64,000 nucleotides of DNA from Terfezia claveryi (lineage: Eukaryota > Ascomycota > Pezizomycetes > Pezizales > Pezizaceae): assembly GCA_015179025.1 (NCBI GenBank), contig WHUX01000097.1:1-64000 (forward strand), written 5' to 3'. Each line of letters begins with the position of its first letter. Positions within the stretch are counted from its first letter, which is position 1. The notes under the pieces were generated by a model. That model did not search any database and had not been told where the DNA came from. It saw only the letters and a list, made by a program, of their open reading frames with translations. The translations under genes were made by a program, and so were the position numbers. This document shows positions 21,342 to 33,515 of this stretch, piece after piece.

Positions 21342-22827
21342 AGTTGTTAGCGAAATATTGCACTAATGTGGCCCTGCCTAAGCTGTCTCGCTTTAGCACG
21401 GCCTAAGCTCGCTCAAAGGTCAATGGGTTTTGTTGCTGCAGCTAAGAACCAAGAATCCCTCTTGTCACTCTGACTCTGCAAGAAGTGCTCTGATCCTAGG
21501 TTTATCCCTATCTTGCAACACTCAATGCCTTTGCTGTCTTGTTTGCAAGTTGAATCGAGTGTGGTGCCGTAGTATACTACTGCCTTGCAATGGTGCACCA
21601 TATTGACATGCCCCTAGGGCATAGGGTCTCTCAAACATACCCACAGTACTTGCGAAAATCATCCAGGCCTCATTGTATGCAGGTCTGTCTTCCTGCAGGG
21701 ACTGAAACGAACATCATGCCCGATAAGCAGCCCCCTTCCAGCAGAATATAACGATGCCGCAGGGGACCATGTTGACAAGTTACGGTCTTGCCCGCGCGAA
21801 CAGCACAGCGTTTGTCAATAGCCAATTCAATACTTGGATGGTACTCTAATTGTCATTGAAGATTAAGGGGCGAGAGCGCTGCTGCACACTTTTGTACCCT
21901 ACGACGTAGGTGGCAGACTACGCAGGCGTGCCCAAGTATTAGATATGAGTTACATTTCCTGACGGAAGTTCACCTGATGCTCCTCTGCACTCTGTTTTGT
22001 TTGACTCGACACATGTACACATGCCAGTGATGACCCGTACTTTGGTTCACGATGACGACTCTTGAAAATAGCCATAATTAAAGATTCGCAGCAGGTACCA
22101 CGACGAAGGAACCTGGATCAAGACTACAAAAGCGTGTTATCTTGACTCTTGAGTAGCCTCATGTCAAGTAAGAACTGTACCAAAGGACCTGCTTCCAGGC
22201 TACCTAGCCCCTGCTTTGCAATCTGGCTAATCGTGGAAGAAGTGAGTATAGTACATTATCTGCTCTCCCAATATTCTTAGGCGCTATGCACCATTAGGTA
22301 CTTAGTAGATCACCGGACCTAGGTTATAAGTAGTCAATTTATTATGCGCCCTTGTTGGAGAGAAGCAGGACCCTCTTCACAACTTGCAATTGAATTATTG
22401 TAGGTTTGCTGCCAGACCGCTACTAAGTACCTAGTCATTACGTTACCTACTATACCGAGATTTGAAAAAAAAAAAAAAACTACCTACTCGGTCTCGAGCG
22501 GATTCAGGGTAATCACAAATTCAAATTTTTTCTCATACAGGCGCGCAAGACAAGTACCATAATTCCACCCTTGAGATCACGCAACAGAGGTCAGTAGCTC
22601 TGACATATACGTGAAATAGATATTCATTCACAAATAAAACTCCCAATTTATTTAACTCCTAACCTATCTATTTACCCCTATGTATAGCTCTAACCAATAC
22701 GAAACCAAAGCCGCCCGATCACCCCGTGACCAGGGCGTCCAAAATAAGAATTCGTGACAACAGAAGAGGAGGAGACCATGTGATCCTTGTGCTTGTAAAT
22801 GACCATGTTCAAGATGTCGCGATCCAT
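21342..22827. other. Intergenic, no gene seen
   Basis: Only short frames on both strands. It holds an A-run at 22465-22479 and AT-rich sequence downstream of the minus-strand membrane-protein gene. A few short direct repeats (TACCTAC-type) occur near 22390-22490. Confidence 0.6.
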
Positions 22828-24421
22828 CTAATGCCCAACGAAGCTTCTATAATAACTAGGTCCCCTCCTCGGCAATCCCGGGCTCAATGCCATAGTAATC
22901 ATCACCTCCTCACTTGTCGCCGTACTACTTGTACTATCATCACTCATAACACTCAAATTCCTCGAGTGTCCGAACTTTTGTGGCGGGGTATAAGCCGTTG
23001 GGAGCTGAGCAATGGTAGCCGTGTACTCCGCTGCTAGCGTAACCCTATTATTGTGCATCTCATAAGCCCTCGAGTCTCTAGTATTCATAGCACCATAGTT
23101 CGTGCTATAATGTGAGCTGGCTCTGTTGTCTGCTGTGTTGGCTGGCGAGTATATACCATCATAACCGTAGAACATCTGAGATTTGGCCGTATTTGGTGCA
23201 AGGGGATATCCAAAGGAATCGACCCTATCCTTTTGTGTGAACGTCCAGGACCCGCTGAGCGGCAGTATGGGGTAGGAGTTTGCTGCATAGGTGTAGTTGC
23301 TCTTTAGGCTGCTACCTATGTTTGTGTTTGTGTCCACTTTCTCGTTTAGATACTTTGTACTAGTGGTACTAGTAGACATTGCCCGAGAGTTTCTCTTATC
23401 TCTTAGCAAGACTCGCAATGAAGGTAGGCAGCCTGCTATCATTGCAATCTGGAGCTCACAAATGGTCCAGATTGATACTTCCGTCATCCTAAAGTTTTTG
23501 GGCTTCCATTCCGTTGTCTCATCAACCCTTATGTATCGAATAATGGAGAAAGACAAGCTCGCGGAGCCAAGAAGGAATACAATGGCCATGGCGAATCGTT
23601 CTGAGGCCTTGTTAATTTGATGCGGTACGGTATACAGAATGAAGAAAGGGAGAGCCAGGACTGCTTATTGTTAGCCGGCTGAATCTAAAGAAGGGTCGTA
23701 AAGGAATATACACACTAAGCACATCTGTGAGAACATTGGCTACGGTAGATGCGAGGAACACATCCTTTTGCATGAAAGAGACACAAAATTGCTCGGTTGG
23801 GAGCATAGTCCAATTTCTCTCAAATGGCAGACATTTTGTCATGTTCAAGATTATGACAGTCACGAAGAGAGAAGCAGTGACTATGATCGAACAGCTCAAA
23901 ACCAATCGAAGATACCTCTTGAGATGGTTGTAGAAGTTGAAATATTGGCAAAGCAATGACAGCTTGAGCGACCATAAACAGACGTAATAGGCAAAAGCCG
24001 CAATAACACATGCCTGTTATTTTAAGAGTTAGCAACAATACTATGTGTTTTATCTCTTGCTTCAGTGACCAGCCTTCAATGCATATTTTTGCTCCGACCC
24101 TGGAATTTTCTCAAGAAAATCCGTGCCAACCAACTCATACTTTCCATATTTCAAGTGAATGAGTCCCCAATACGTGATTGCAGTGCATGCTACTGCATTA
24201 GCAAACCAGCAAAGCATCATGAATCCATCGCTAACGTTGAGTTTTTGGCTGTTCCGTTTTACTCGAAGCCACAGTCTAAGGGCAACGAAAATAGACGCGA
24301 CAGTATAAAGGCTCCAGGCCAAGGCCTTTTTTTGAATAGACTGTCAGTCAGTTACACTCATTCTTCTCAGAGAAATTTCCCAAGCACTCACAAGAATGCC
24401 AGAGAGAGCAAGTGAGGCCAT
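22828..24421 (-). CDS. PTH11/SAT4-like seven-helix membrane protein
   Basis: A multi-exon minus-strand gene. Exon 1 is 24392-24421 (MASLALSGIL); a 51-bp intron with a CTGAC branch-like site precedes exon 2 (from 24340, ALAWSLYTVASIFVALRLWLR, helix). Exon 3 (about 24014-23715) carries ACVIAAFAYYVCLWSLK, CSIIVTASLFVTVIILNMTK and KDVFLASTVANVLTDVL. A 54-bp intron leads to exon 4 (23660-22828) with ALPFFILY, FAMAIVFLLGSASLSFSIIR and IWTICELQIAMIAGCLPSLR. These are the last helices of the fungal rhodopsin-like (SAT4) domain, and a Ser/Thr/Tyr-rich cytosolic tail of about 190 residues follows. Such proteins sit in the plasma membrane and some are surface sensors; the ligand is unknown. The exon 2-3 junction near 24066/24015 has only a weak donor, so one indel or an odd splice is possible. 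Confidence 0.78.
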
Positions 24422-25246
24422 TTGCTCACGTTAGGAAAATATTGAAAAAGAAGGAAGCCAGGAAAATAAAAAATCAATCAAACAATCAAGTCGATCGAGT
24501 CCAAGCTCAAGACGAACGGAAAGAAAAGAGAGGCGCCTCCTCTGCAAGAAACCAACTTACAGCAGCAACAGCCGGGATTGAAGGATGCAGCTAAGACTCC
24601 AATAGCGCAGCAGGAAACAGGAGAGCGGTACATTGCGAGCTCGAGCGAGTGCCCGTCTATATACAATTTACAAGTACTATCAGGATTTTAGATTAGTTCC
24701 CAGGGGTTCTGAGTGGTCAGCAGTAATTTTTGCGGAAGCATCAGGATCGGGATATGTAACGTCGGTTCAAGCGACGGTTATTTTTAGAGATTACCGGCTA
24801 TACCGGTCTACGCATCGCTGACCTTCTCGAACAATTCCTATGTTTACCTAGCGTTGTGATATTTTGGTATGTACGGTTGCTGCCAAGCAGTCATGAGGAC
24901 TCATAAACGGGGGTTAATCCGTAAGCACCATGGATATTAATAGAACTGATTCTTGACGACAGAACATCTTTTTCTTCACTGTGGTTGAACCTTCAAACAA
25001 CGGGGTACTCTTGGTATATGTCTATGAGGTCAGCATATGGATTGAGATATCAAATACAATTAAGCTTCGGGCAGTTGGCACTATGAGAGTGCCGGATAGA
25101 CTTACTATGCTGATTTGGTACCGAAGCAGATAATCGATATCCCCTTCAAAATGACGAGCCAGGCCTCTGATGCGCATCGGGAGCCATTCGGGCCTTAGAA
25201 ATGGTTTTATTAGAAGGTAATATCGATAAAGGTCCCAAGGCTAACC
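24422..25246. other. Upstream region of the SAT4-like gene
   Basis: No gene seen. An A-rich patch at 24430-24490 lies just 5' of the start codon. Confidence 0.55.
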
Positions 25247-25259
25247 CTAATATGTTCTT

Positions 25260-25378
25260 TTTTTTCTTTTTTTTTTTTGTGAAAAAAAGGACTGTACGCC
25301 GATTCGACCTAATGTCATGCGGCGGTCCCGCTCCCAGCCCGAAGACCAGGTATGCCCACGGTACCACGGGCAAAATAA
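25260..25378 (-). mobile_element. Short retroposon (SINE-like) with 13-bp target duplication
   Basis: Poly-T at the left end (poly-A on the minus strand) and an exact 13-bp direct repeat CTAATATGTTCTT at 25247-25259 and 25379-25391 frame a 119-bp insert. On the minus strand the body contains AGGTCGAATCGG, close to a Pol III B-box, so it may be tRNA-derived. I found no second copy in the window. Confidence 0.8.
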
Positions 25379-25391
25379 CTAATATGTTCTT

Positions 25392-26417
25392 GTACCCCGC
25401 TAGATACGGATTTATTAGTGGAAGAATCTAGAGATGGTACAGTATTAGTACGGATATACATGGAATCAAGTTGAAAGCTTGGCTGGTACTTCGTATGTAC
25501 CTTGCTTGATTGATCTCTCCACCGCGTGTAACCCTGCTATTACTCATGAGCTGCAGTTCGTGCACCAGTACATTAGGAGTACCTCACCCTTACACTCTCG
25601 ATTTGACACACGAAGGAACCTGGAACAATAATTAAGTTCATGTTCAGGGACTTAATAATATATACAGCTTTGGTGAAGCCTTCCTGGGCGTGGTTGAGAG
25701 AATAGCATATATTGGAACACTCATACCTACGCATGCAGGCAATCTCGCCCGAGACTACATGCAGACTGTTGTCCTACATCAAATGAACCAGCATGCAATG
25801 TATGCTCGAACAACTCCGTCTGATAGCTAAAAGAACCCGTTTTTCTGAGAAGAAAGTCCTAATCTGAATACCCTTGTCTGATTCTACTACTTAAACTTAA
25901 TTAAAGCAATCTGGTTATATGACTAAGTTGGAGCTCACAATCTGGGGTACGGTTCCAAATACCTGAAAGTTTGGTAGGATTGTGTGAAGCTGGTTAGAGG
26001 TGTATAGCATGTACATGTAAGTAACAACCAACGCGGTCCACGGAATTTCCCTTCGGAATACGTTGGAAATTTTGACTTGCATCCCAAGGGTAGCACGGCA
26101 TGGAGTGAATCACGAAGTATATAGTGCATACTCTAACCTTACCATTGTCTATCAAGGCCGGGAGGGGATCAGCACACTCCTACTTCATTTCCCCAGAAAG
26201 TCAACTTGTCCAAGTCACGAGGAATGCATTTTGGCAAGTCTCGAGGCAGTTGAACCCGGCTAAGCTCCAGAAGTACGAAGGTCGGTACGAGACTATTCCA
26301 GAGCGGCTTTCGAGGTATTGTTAACTTTCCGCCTCCGTTGGCTGATTGTATCATCCGCTATTTCTGCTTGCTAAGGACATTTTCTACAAGAGAAAAAATC
26401 TCGGAACCAATACACAA
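25392..26417. other. Intergenic, no gene seen
   Basis: Short frames only, none with a recognisable domain. Confidence 0.55.
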
Positions 26418-27539
26418 AATGACGAGCGAAATTCGTGATGTTTAGTCCTCACTCTCCGAAATCTTCCCCACATTATTTTCGGTGGGGCGGCATTCTCAAC
26501 ACAGATGCAAGCGCCCCCCCATGACTTGCCAGCCATCAGCATTCTAAGGAAAGCTTTCGACAGCGGCATCACAGCGATTGATACCACCACTTACTACGGG
26601 CCATCAGAAGTGAGATTGGGGGAGGCACTAAGGCATTCAGAAATTGCATCAAATTACCCTCGGCACACTTATTTCGTAGCTTCGAAGGTTGGGAGAATAG
26701 CTACCAACAGATTTGACTATCCTCAAGATTGGGTCCGATATTCCGTGAAGCGGTAGCTCAAAAGGCTAAGTGGGAGCAATTGGGGCACGAAACCATATTT
26801 GGACTTGGTTTATTGCCATGATATTGAGTTTGATCCGAGGATGAAATCTGCGAGGTACTAGAGCTGCTATTTGACTTCAAAAGGAAGGCAAGATTCGCTA
26901 AGTCGTAATATCCTCGTATTCACCCCAACTGCTGTTAGGAAGAGTTAAGATTGTCAAGACACGACTCGGGAAGAGAGTCGAAGCAGTTCAGAACTGCTGC
27001 CACTTAAACCTACAGAACAGCAAGCTTGAGAGTCTCTACCCTCAAGTCCAGGTGGAACTAGGGAAAAATGGTGTTATAATTAGCTCCTCCCTGGCGATGA
27101 GGCTGCTTTGAAGAGGAGGGGCATTCAGTTACTGGCATCCCCCACCGAGTGGGCTACAGGAGGCATGCTAGTGAGGTTGGCCAAGTGGTATGAAGATGAG
27201 AAAGGGGAGTAACTAGCAAAAAAGGCACTGAAGTACGCGGTGGGAAAGATGGCATTGCTGGCAGGAAACACGGGAGGGCATACGATAATGTTACCCGAAG
27301 AGTTAGAGGAAAACCTCCATGGCCTTGGAGATATCATGGCTGGTGCTGGTGACGGTCAGCGGCAAGGAGTAAGGGTGAGGGAGATTGACATTGCAAAAGT
27401 GGAGGCATTGAGTGGAATATTTGGGGAGGCGAAGGAAAGATTGGCTTGCAATGGATAGATTACAGTTGGGAGAGTCCTCCAGGTGATTGGAATCAGATAC
27501 GAGAAGTAAATGAGGAGAAGATGGCGGAATTGGGGTGAG
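26418..27539 (+). pseudogene. Aldo-keto reductase, ARA2/L-galactose dehydrogenase type, dead
   Basis: The family signature is clear: LPHIIFGGAAF near the start, FDSGITAIDTTTYYGPSE (NADP-fold Asp and catalytic Tyr), FVASKVGR (catalytic Lys), YLDLVYCHDIEF (catalytic His), then AVQNCCHLNLQNSKL, LAKKALKYAVGKMALLAGN and a C-terminal GDWNQIREVNEEKMAELG ending at 27539. This order is that of NAD-dependent D-arabinose or L-galactose dehydrogenases, of usual length about 330-350 residues. A frameshift just after the start, stops near 26755, 26861 and 26906, and several later frame changes destroy it. It is intergenic debris next to the sugar transporter. Confidence 0.82.
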
Positions 27540-29007
27540 CTGGCAGTGAGAAATCTGATCCACTTATGTTGCATTATCAAAGCTTGTCATTGCAGAATAT
27601 ATCCCCTTTGCTTTTGTTATCAGGAACTAACGAGTAAAAACGTGGCAATGGCAGGTATGTAGACTACCTACCTACTGTATTTGCTTTTTGAAGGTTGAAT
27701 TGAGACATCTCGGCTAGATCGAATAAGATCAGACTCTGGGATCTTTCTTCCTGTCATTTTTGAGGAACTTGGCGACAACCAGCAATCATACGCCGGTACT
27801 AGCAATTGGATGTTATCAATTCCGCTCGCCATGCAACAACCCAGTAGTAGCGAGATGCAAGACCGGAGGGAGCAAGGTCCCCCGATTACCGGAATGACCG
27901 TTTTCTGCGATGTATGTCTTGGGTAAGTACGGGTACCCTTAATGGGGCTTGAAAGTGAAAATGAGGACCCCGCAAAGTGGCTACGGGGGCTCGGGTGGCC
28001 TTGTGCCACTTGAGGCATAAACACCAAGTCTTCGACTTCATGCCGACTCAAATTTGACGACTTCATCTGCCGTATCATAACCTTGACAGCAACGGTCAAG
28101 CGCCTCAGGCCGTCTCGCTACGTTAAACGTTCCATACTGGACCGGGACTTAGAAGTGTCCAGCTAGCTCACCAACGCAATTTTACTCGCAACGTTGTGAA
28201 GACTACTGCTGCCAACATTGCTCATAGTTGTATCAATCTCGCTTACTGTACTTGGAGTACCGGTACCCCCCATAAATCAGTGCAATATATGTGCTTTTGG
28301 GACACTTCTTTGGCTTCAAGCCTTGAAATCATTTAGTCTTTAAAGAGCGGCCCTAATTTCGCAAAAGACTACCCTTGGGGGCTGGTGATATAATAGAGGG
28401 ATGGTACAGTTACCCCGGAAGGTCAACCGGAAAAATTGCATCTGTTTATAGAATCTGTCTTGAGCAGGTATAACAGTCTGTCAGCCTCTGGAGATTGATC
28501 AAAGCACCAATATCGTGTGACAAAACAAACGCCAGGGGAATGTGATGCTCACATTCTGCGATAGAAATTCGCGAAGCTGCATGGTATATACAGATGACAT
28601 CCCAGCAATAAGCAAAAACCTGAAATAAGCTTATTCAATTCAGTCAAACTGTCTCGGGGTTCATTGCGCAATATCTCCTAACACATACCTCGCTATCTCA
28701 AGCATTCGGGGAGTCCCTAATGTGGGGTGTTTTCTGGGGTAGTTAGATCTGGAATCAACCCGAAACCATTACCGTTTTTTTTTAGGCTTTTGTGGGGCCG
28801 TACCGAGGCGAAAAGTTCGCTAGGTAAGTAAGGTTTAGCTGCGGATTGTATCCCAGAGTACAACTTCGTTTGCGACGTCACTCCTCCTGGTGATTTGGAG
28901 GAGGGTTAAGCTTCAGAGGCAATAGAGTCAGGGTTTACGTGCTTCATGGTTCTGAGGGAATTAGATTGCAGCATGACCTGAAAGCATCCGGCGACGGCCA
29001 TAATTTG
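27540..29007. other. Intergenic, no gene seen
   Basis: A 143-codon minus-strand frame (27668-28099) has no recognisable domain and low-complexity Ser content; I leave it unassigned. The rest has short frames only. Confidence 0.5.
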
Positions 29008-29015
29008 TATAAATA
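29008..29015 (+). promoter_or_regulatory. TATA-like element of the sugar transporter gene
   Basis: TATAAATA lies 109-116 bp before the chosen ATG at 29124, a usual distance for a fungal gene. Confidence 0.5.
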
Positions 29016-29123
29016 TGGAGGCACCTGGAGCCGAGGCCACCTCCTTATTGGCATCAGCGTCCAGCATTCAGTTTCAAGTTTTAGCATCAAAAATATAGAT
29101 ACAAAACACTGGGGTTTACAACA

Positions 29124-30729
29124 ATGGCGTTTAAAAGGTCTCCCCTTAAGACGAGAGACGATCAGGTCACCAATGCCTCGGATTTGACTGTTAGGCAGTC
29201 TCTCATACCACTTTGTCTGGTTACTATTCTCTTCTTTTTATGGGTATGTATATTTTCTATCATCTAGAGTCGTTATTTCAGGTATGGGGACTTTGCGCTG
29301 ATAATTGGTAGGGCTTTGCATACGGTCTTTTGGATGTACTCAACAAGCACTTCCAAGTTACATTAGACATCTCTCGTGCTAGATCATCCGGTCTCCAGGC
29401 AGCTTACTTTGGGTGAGTCTCAATTTCCCAATTCCCAATTTCCACTCTTCAAGATTACAAGTAACCACTCACCGTTCAAACCCCGAAATCTCCAGTGCCT
29501 ACCCCGTAGCAGCTCTCACCTTCGCCTCCTATATCCTCCGCAGATGGGGCTACAAAGCCACCTTCATGACTGGTCTCTGCATATATGGCATCGGCGCGCT
29601 CCTTTTTTGGCCCGCCGCCGTAAAACGTTCCTTTGGCGGCTTCTGCGGAGCAACCTTTGTCATTGGAACTGGTCTCGGCTCGCTCGAGTCCGCTGCAAAC
29701 CCCTACCTCGCTGTTTGCGGTCCTCCAAAATACGCTGATATGCGTCTCAACCTCGCCCAGGCAGTTCAGGCCGTCGGAGTCGTGATTGGCCCTGTCCTTG
29801 CTTCCCAAGTCTTCTTCAAGAGTTTGGGCGAGAATGATCTGCAGTCTGTCCAGTGGGTGTATTTAGGGATTGCAATCTTTGTGTTTGCCCTCGCTGTGGT
29901 ATTTTTCTTCGCCCCCATTCCCGAGATTACGGATGCGGATATGGAGAGGCAGGCGCAGATTATGGCCGGGAATAAGACCAGCGAGGGGGGAATTTCCGTG
30001 CCGCAGGAGAGAGAAGCCAAGCCGATTACATCCCACTGGCCACTTTTCTGGGCGACTGGTTCGCAGTTCTGCTATGTCGGCGCGCAGGTAGCCGTTGCAG
30101 GGTACTTTGTCAACTACGTCACCGAGGTCCGCAAGGGCACTACGAACTCTATGGGAGCGGACTTTCTCGCTATCGCTCAGGGATGCTTTGCTATAGGAAG
30201 GTTCGTCGGTGCAGGTATCATGAGGTTTATTGTGCCCAGGAAGGTCCTCCTTATCTTCTTCTCGGGGATTATTCTCTTCCAAGCGCTCGCAGTCGGGTTG
30301 AGAGGAAATGCTGGGTTGGCGATGATGAACCTCGTGCTGTTCTCGGAATCCATTTGTTTCCCTACTATCTTCACTCTGGGTATTAAGGGTCTGGGAAAAC
30401 ATACAAAAATGGGTGCTACATTCATTGTTTCCTCGATCATTGGTGGTGCAGTTGTTCCCCCACTCCTCGGTGTTGCTGCGGACAGATTCAACGATACTGG
30501 GAGAGCGATGGTCGTGCCACTGGCGTTCTTTCTTGTGGGGTGGAGTTACCCGATTGCAGTTAATGTTCTCCCAGCACTTAGGGCGGTGGTGGACGAGTAT
30601 AGTGGACAAGGGAAGACGGACCAGGAGGCGGGTGTACCGAAGGAGAAGCTGAAGGAGTTAAATAGCCCGAGTGTGGAGGATGATATTGGTGTGCCGCAGC
30701 AAGCGGTTTTGCAAAATGAGAAGAACTAG
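29124..30729 (+). CDS. MFS sugar transporter, FHS (fucose permease) type
   Basis: Three exons join cleanly: 29124-29243, 29312-29412 and 29496-30729 (485 codons with stop). Introns of 68 and 83 bp have GTATGT/TAG and GTGAGT/CAG borders. The protein starts MAFKRSPLKTRDD, then helix 1 ILFFLWGFAYGLLDVLNKHFQ, SSGLQAAYFGAYPVAALTF, GTGLGSLESAANPYLA, LAQAVQAVGVVIGPVLASQ, and a central cytosolic loop before YVGAQVAVAGYFVNYVTE. These blocks are those of the fucose:proton symporter family, with about 12 membrane helices. It should import a monosaccharide across the plasma membrane. Its place on the same side of the rhamnose genes, though 20 kb away, suggests L-rhamnose or L-fucose as substrate; that is inference. 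No stops or frameshifts. Confidence 0.9.
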
Positions 30730-31499
30730 ATGCGGGGGTGCAAGAGCGATGCTATCATTTTTTTTTTTACGAGGCTGTTTGAATTTTTCACGAGGTTTTT
30801 TGCATGAGCTGGTTAATAATTTTCGTGGGTTTTGTTTGGCGTTCTGTGTGTATTTTTATGATTTTTGTGTGTGTCTAAGGATTTGGTGAATGTTAGGTAC
30901 TACATTTCACGAATCATGATTGGGCCAAAAAAAAAAAAGAATTGAAAAAAGAGGGGGAAAGAAAAAGGAAAATTAACTTACCTACACACACATACTATCT
31001 CTCTTTCTTTTATATCTTTTATATCAATCTGCCTTCCTCCCTCTCCACCACAATACGATGATTATTAATTACTCATGACATTGCATATATATCTAAGCTA
31101 TCATTGTATTAAAATTATGAATGATACTGAAAAATATAAAGATACCACATCCAGATAAACTTGAAGCTCAACTCACAGTCTTGTGAGGAATCTGTACAGT
31201 GTGAAAGCTATAGACAAGCAATGATTGTATACTATGTTATATGGAAAAGAAATAAAGACAGAATAATTCCCCGAAATAGCCATGACCTTTTCGAGTCTAA
31301 CCTTCCCTATCTAAATTATAAAATATACTAAACTTTTAACAACTACTAAATCTTATACATTATTACCTATCTATATAAACTTTTTTTTTTTTTTTTTTTT
31401 TTTTACTTTTCTTATAATTGGAAGGATTTTTCCTCGCCCTAATGCCCCTCAGGGCCTTCTGACACATCCTCAAGACCCTCGGATGCCGGGTCGCCGCAT
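30730..31499. other. Intergenic, AT-rich
   Basis: Homopolymer A and T runs at 30759-30768, 30928-30939 and 31381-31404. The last looks like a retroposon tail, but I could not pair it with a target duplication. Confidence 0.55.
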
Positions 31500-31502
31500 G
31501 CA

Positions 31503-31665
31503 CCTCAACGCTTGTCGTCTGGTACAGATACGCCCCAATACTTGTCCTCTGGTATCTATGTGCCCCAACGCTTGTCATCTGGCATGGATGCGTCCCAACG
31601 CTTGTGGTCTAGCATAGATATACCTCAACACTTGTCGCCGTCCGGTATGGATGTGCCACAACGCT
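31503..31665 (+). repeat. 30-bp minisatellite
   Basis: About five diverged units of CAACGCTTGTCGTCTGGTAT plus about ten bases (GGATGTGCCC-like). The plus frame is open through the array and encodes a 10-residue period, LSSGMDVPQR with variants LSSGTDTPQY, LSSGIYVPQR and LWSSIDIPQH. No gene can be built around it with confidence. Confidence 0.75.
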
Positions 31666-32099
31666 ATATCTATAGCATCTGTCACTATAATGCCCATCCT
31701 ATAGTATGTGTGTGCTGCCTCTCACTATCCGCCTTAGTACCTACCTTCGACTGTCTGTCGCCTTCGTACTTTGCCCGATGCTCACTCCCGCTCTTCCCTC
31801 CATGCCTTCTCATGGTACTCTTCCATTCTGTTTCCCAGAACTCGTCGCTATGTACTCATCCTATCCCACCCAAAGCCTCACAATGTCTCTCCTCGGCCTT
31901 AACCACTCTCTTCACCTCCATATCCATTGACCATCTCACAATCGCATTATGTTTTTAAATACTCGGTATAAGCTGTTCCATTATTCTATTCATTAATATC
32001 CTAACTTATCTAATTATACAACTCATTTCACATATAATCAAATCCTGTTATTAACCAACTAGATCCTCCCTATCTCCACTGGTATCATATGTACCATCC
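31666..32099. other. Intergenic, no gene seen
   Basis: Pyrimidine-rich plus strand giving spurious Pro/Ser/Leu-rich frames; nothing recognisable. Confidence 0.5.
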
Positions 32100-32770
32100 C
32101 CTCTATGTCCGAAACCTTGATACTGTAACATTCAATGCCTCTTTGTCCTCATATTTTTCCATCCTTATCATCCCCTCGTCACCATGCGGTCTACTAGAAC
32201 CCTTCACTTTTAGAAACCTCATGTATGCCACCTCATGCATTGTCTCCATCCTATTCATTCCCATCCTATTCCAAATCCTGAAAAGTCCCTCTAGCCTAGC
32301 TACAGTACAACCATTGAGTTGTTCATTGCTCTCTTGTGACTGCGGCCTCCTTCTTACCCAAATCCAATCTGCTCTTAAATTTCTATGCTTTCTAAAGTCC
32401 CTATCCCCTGTCCAGCAAACATTGTGAATTTCCAAACCATCTCCTTGAAATTGCGGCACTGCTACCCTAAGACTACTGACATACTACCCTCAGTACTTCT
32501 CGATCCCCTCCGTATCTCCTGTAGCAACTCCCAAATAACCATTCATGCGTAAGTAATCCCGAAACTTGCCAATTAGGTTTGGGATTCGGACGACCTGTGC
32601 AAGGACTGATAGGGGTTCTGCTATTGCATTCCGAGCCCGCGGTTGCCCAGTCATTTTCAGATGATCTTTATTCGTAGTCATATCTTCTACATCCTTTCTC
32701 ATTGTCGTAACTAGAGCCTTCATCTCCGCATCGAATGTCACCTCCTTATCCCAGGCACATAAATTCAATT
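32060..32770 (-). pseudogene. Decayed minus-strand coding relic, probably transposon-derived
   Basis: Two adjacent minus-strand frames (32490-32768 and 32103-32459) and a third short one ending in VSDIEGMVHMIPVE read as one broken protein end: PNLIGKFRDYLRMNGYLG, then CWTGDRDFRKHRNLRADWIWVRRRP, then EVAYMRFLKVKGS. Stops at about 32460-32490 and 32100 break it. The DIEGMxHxIP motif reminds me of C-terminal ends of fungal transposon-encoded proteins, but I cannot assign the family. Confidence 0.4.
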
Positions 32771-33140
32771 CTACCTAGCATCTTAAATGCATGGTCTTAC
32801 ATTGTTGCGTCAACTCTATTCGAATGTTTATAAGCATTCTTCAGTGGCTTGTAGAGGGCCTCGGTAATCTCTGTCGAATACTATGGGAAGGTTTTACATT
32901 GGTCCGGTTGACTCACACCGAGATCGCAGGTTCCGTTGGTTTTTTTAACAGGCTCTCACCGTTTCAGACCGTGCAAGGACCTCGGCCTCTTGATACTTGG
33001 GCCAAAGTGGAGAAAATGCTGAGAATAGCCAACGAAAAACCAAAATAACTCAAGAGCCAGATGGCTAAAGACAAAACCAGATAACGAAGTGCTAATTTGA
33101 TACTAGGAAACTTCAGGACGAGCGCCCCTTCCGGTCAGTT
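32771..33140. other. Intergenic, no gene seen
   Basis: One short plus frame of 85 codons (32791-33048) without a recognisable domain. Confidence 0.5.
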
Positions 33141-33515
33141 GTAACCTCGGCCCCCAGGCCAGGCCACGAGCGGCCTGAACAATGGCCGGCCCGTTGCACT
33201 GAAACTTTATCTAAGTCTTCCAATGTGCTCTTGCCTCCTAGGAAGAGGGATCTGATGCAGTGGTCGCAACGGGCCAGGCCGCCCTACAGGCCGCCGGAGG
33301 CCTGGCCAGCCGGCCAAGGTCCGTGCTGGCCTGAAACAGCCTGGACCGGCCTCGGCGGAGTAAGTGGCGGTCTGGGCCGGCCACGCAGGCCATGCAGGCC
33401 AGTCTAGGCCATGCAGGCCATGCAGGCCGGTCCAGGCGGTCCAGGCGGTCCAGGCCAGTGAGCGGTCCAGGCCGGTCCAGGCCATGCAGGCCGGTCCAGG
33501 CTGTAAAGTCGGTGA
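33141..33515 (+). repeat. GC-rich GGTCCAGGC/CCATGCAGG tandem repeat
   Basis: A compact island of high GC in an AT-rich setting, made of irregular 9-bp units GGTCCAGGC and CCATGCAGG and GGCC clusters. All frames encode low-complexity Trp/Gly/Pro or Ala/Gln repeats. A related, shorter tract lies at 34065-34250. Confidence 0.75.

Noticed and set aside
27668..28099. 143-codon minus-strand frame
   Set aside because: No domain, signal or splice support; composition looks non-coding.
29863..30609. 248-codon minus-strand frame
   Set aside because: It is antisense to the third exon of the intact sugar transporter and has no domain of its own.
31381..31404. 24-base T run as a retroposon tail
   Set aside because: No flanking direct repeat could be paired with it, and the following sequence matches none of the retroposon copies.
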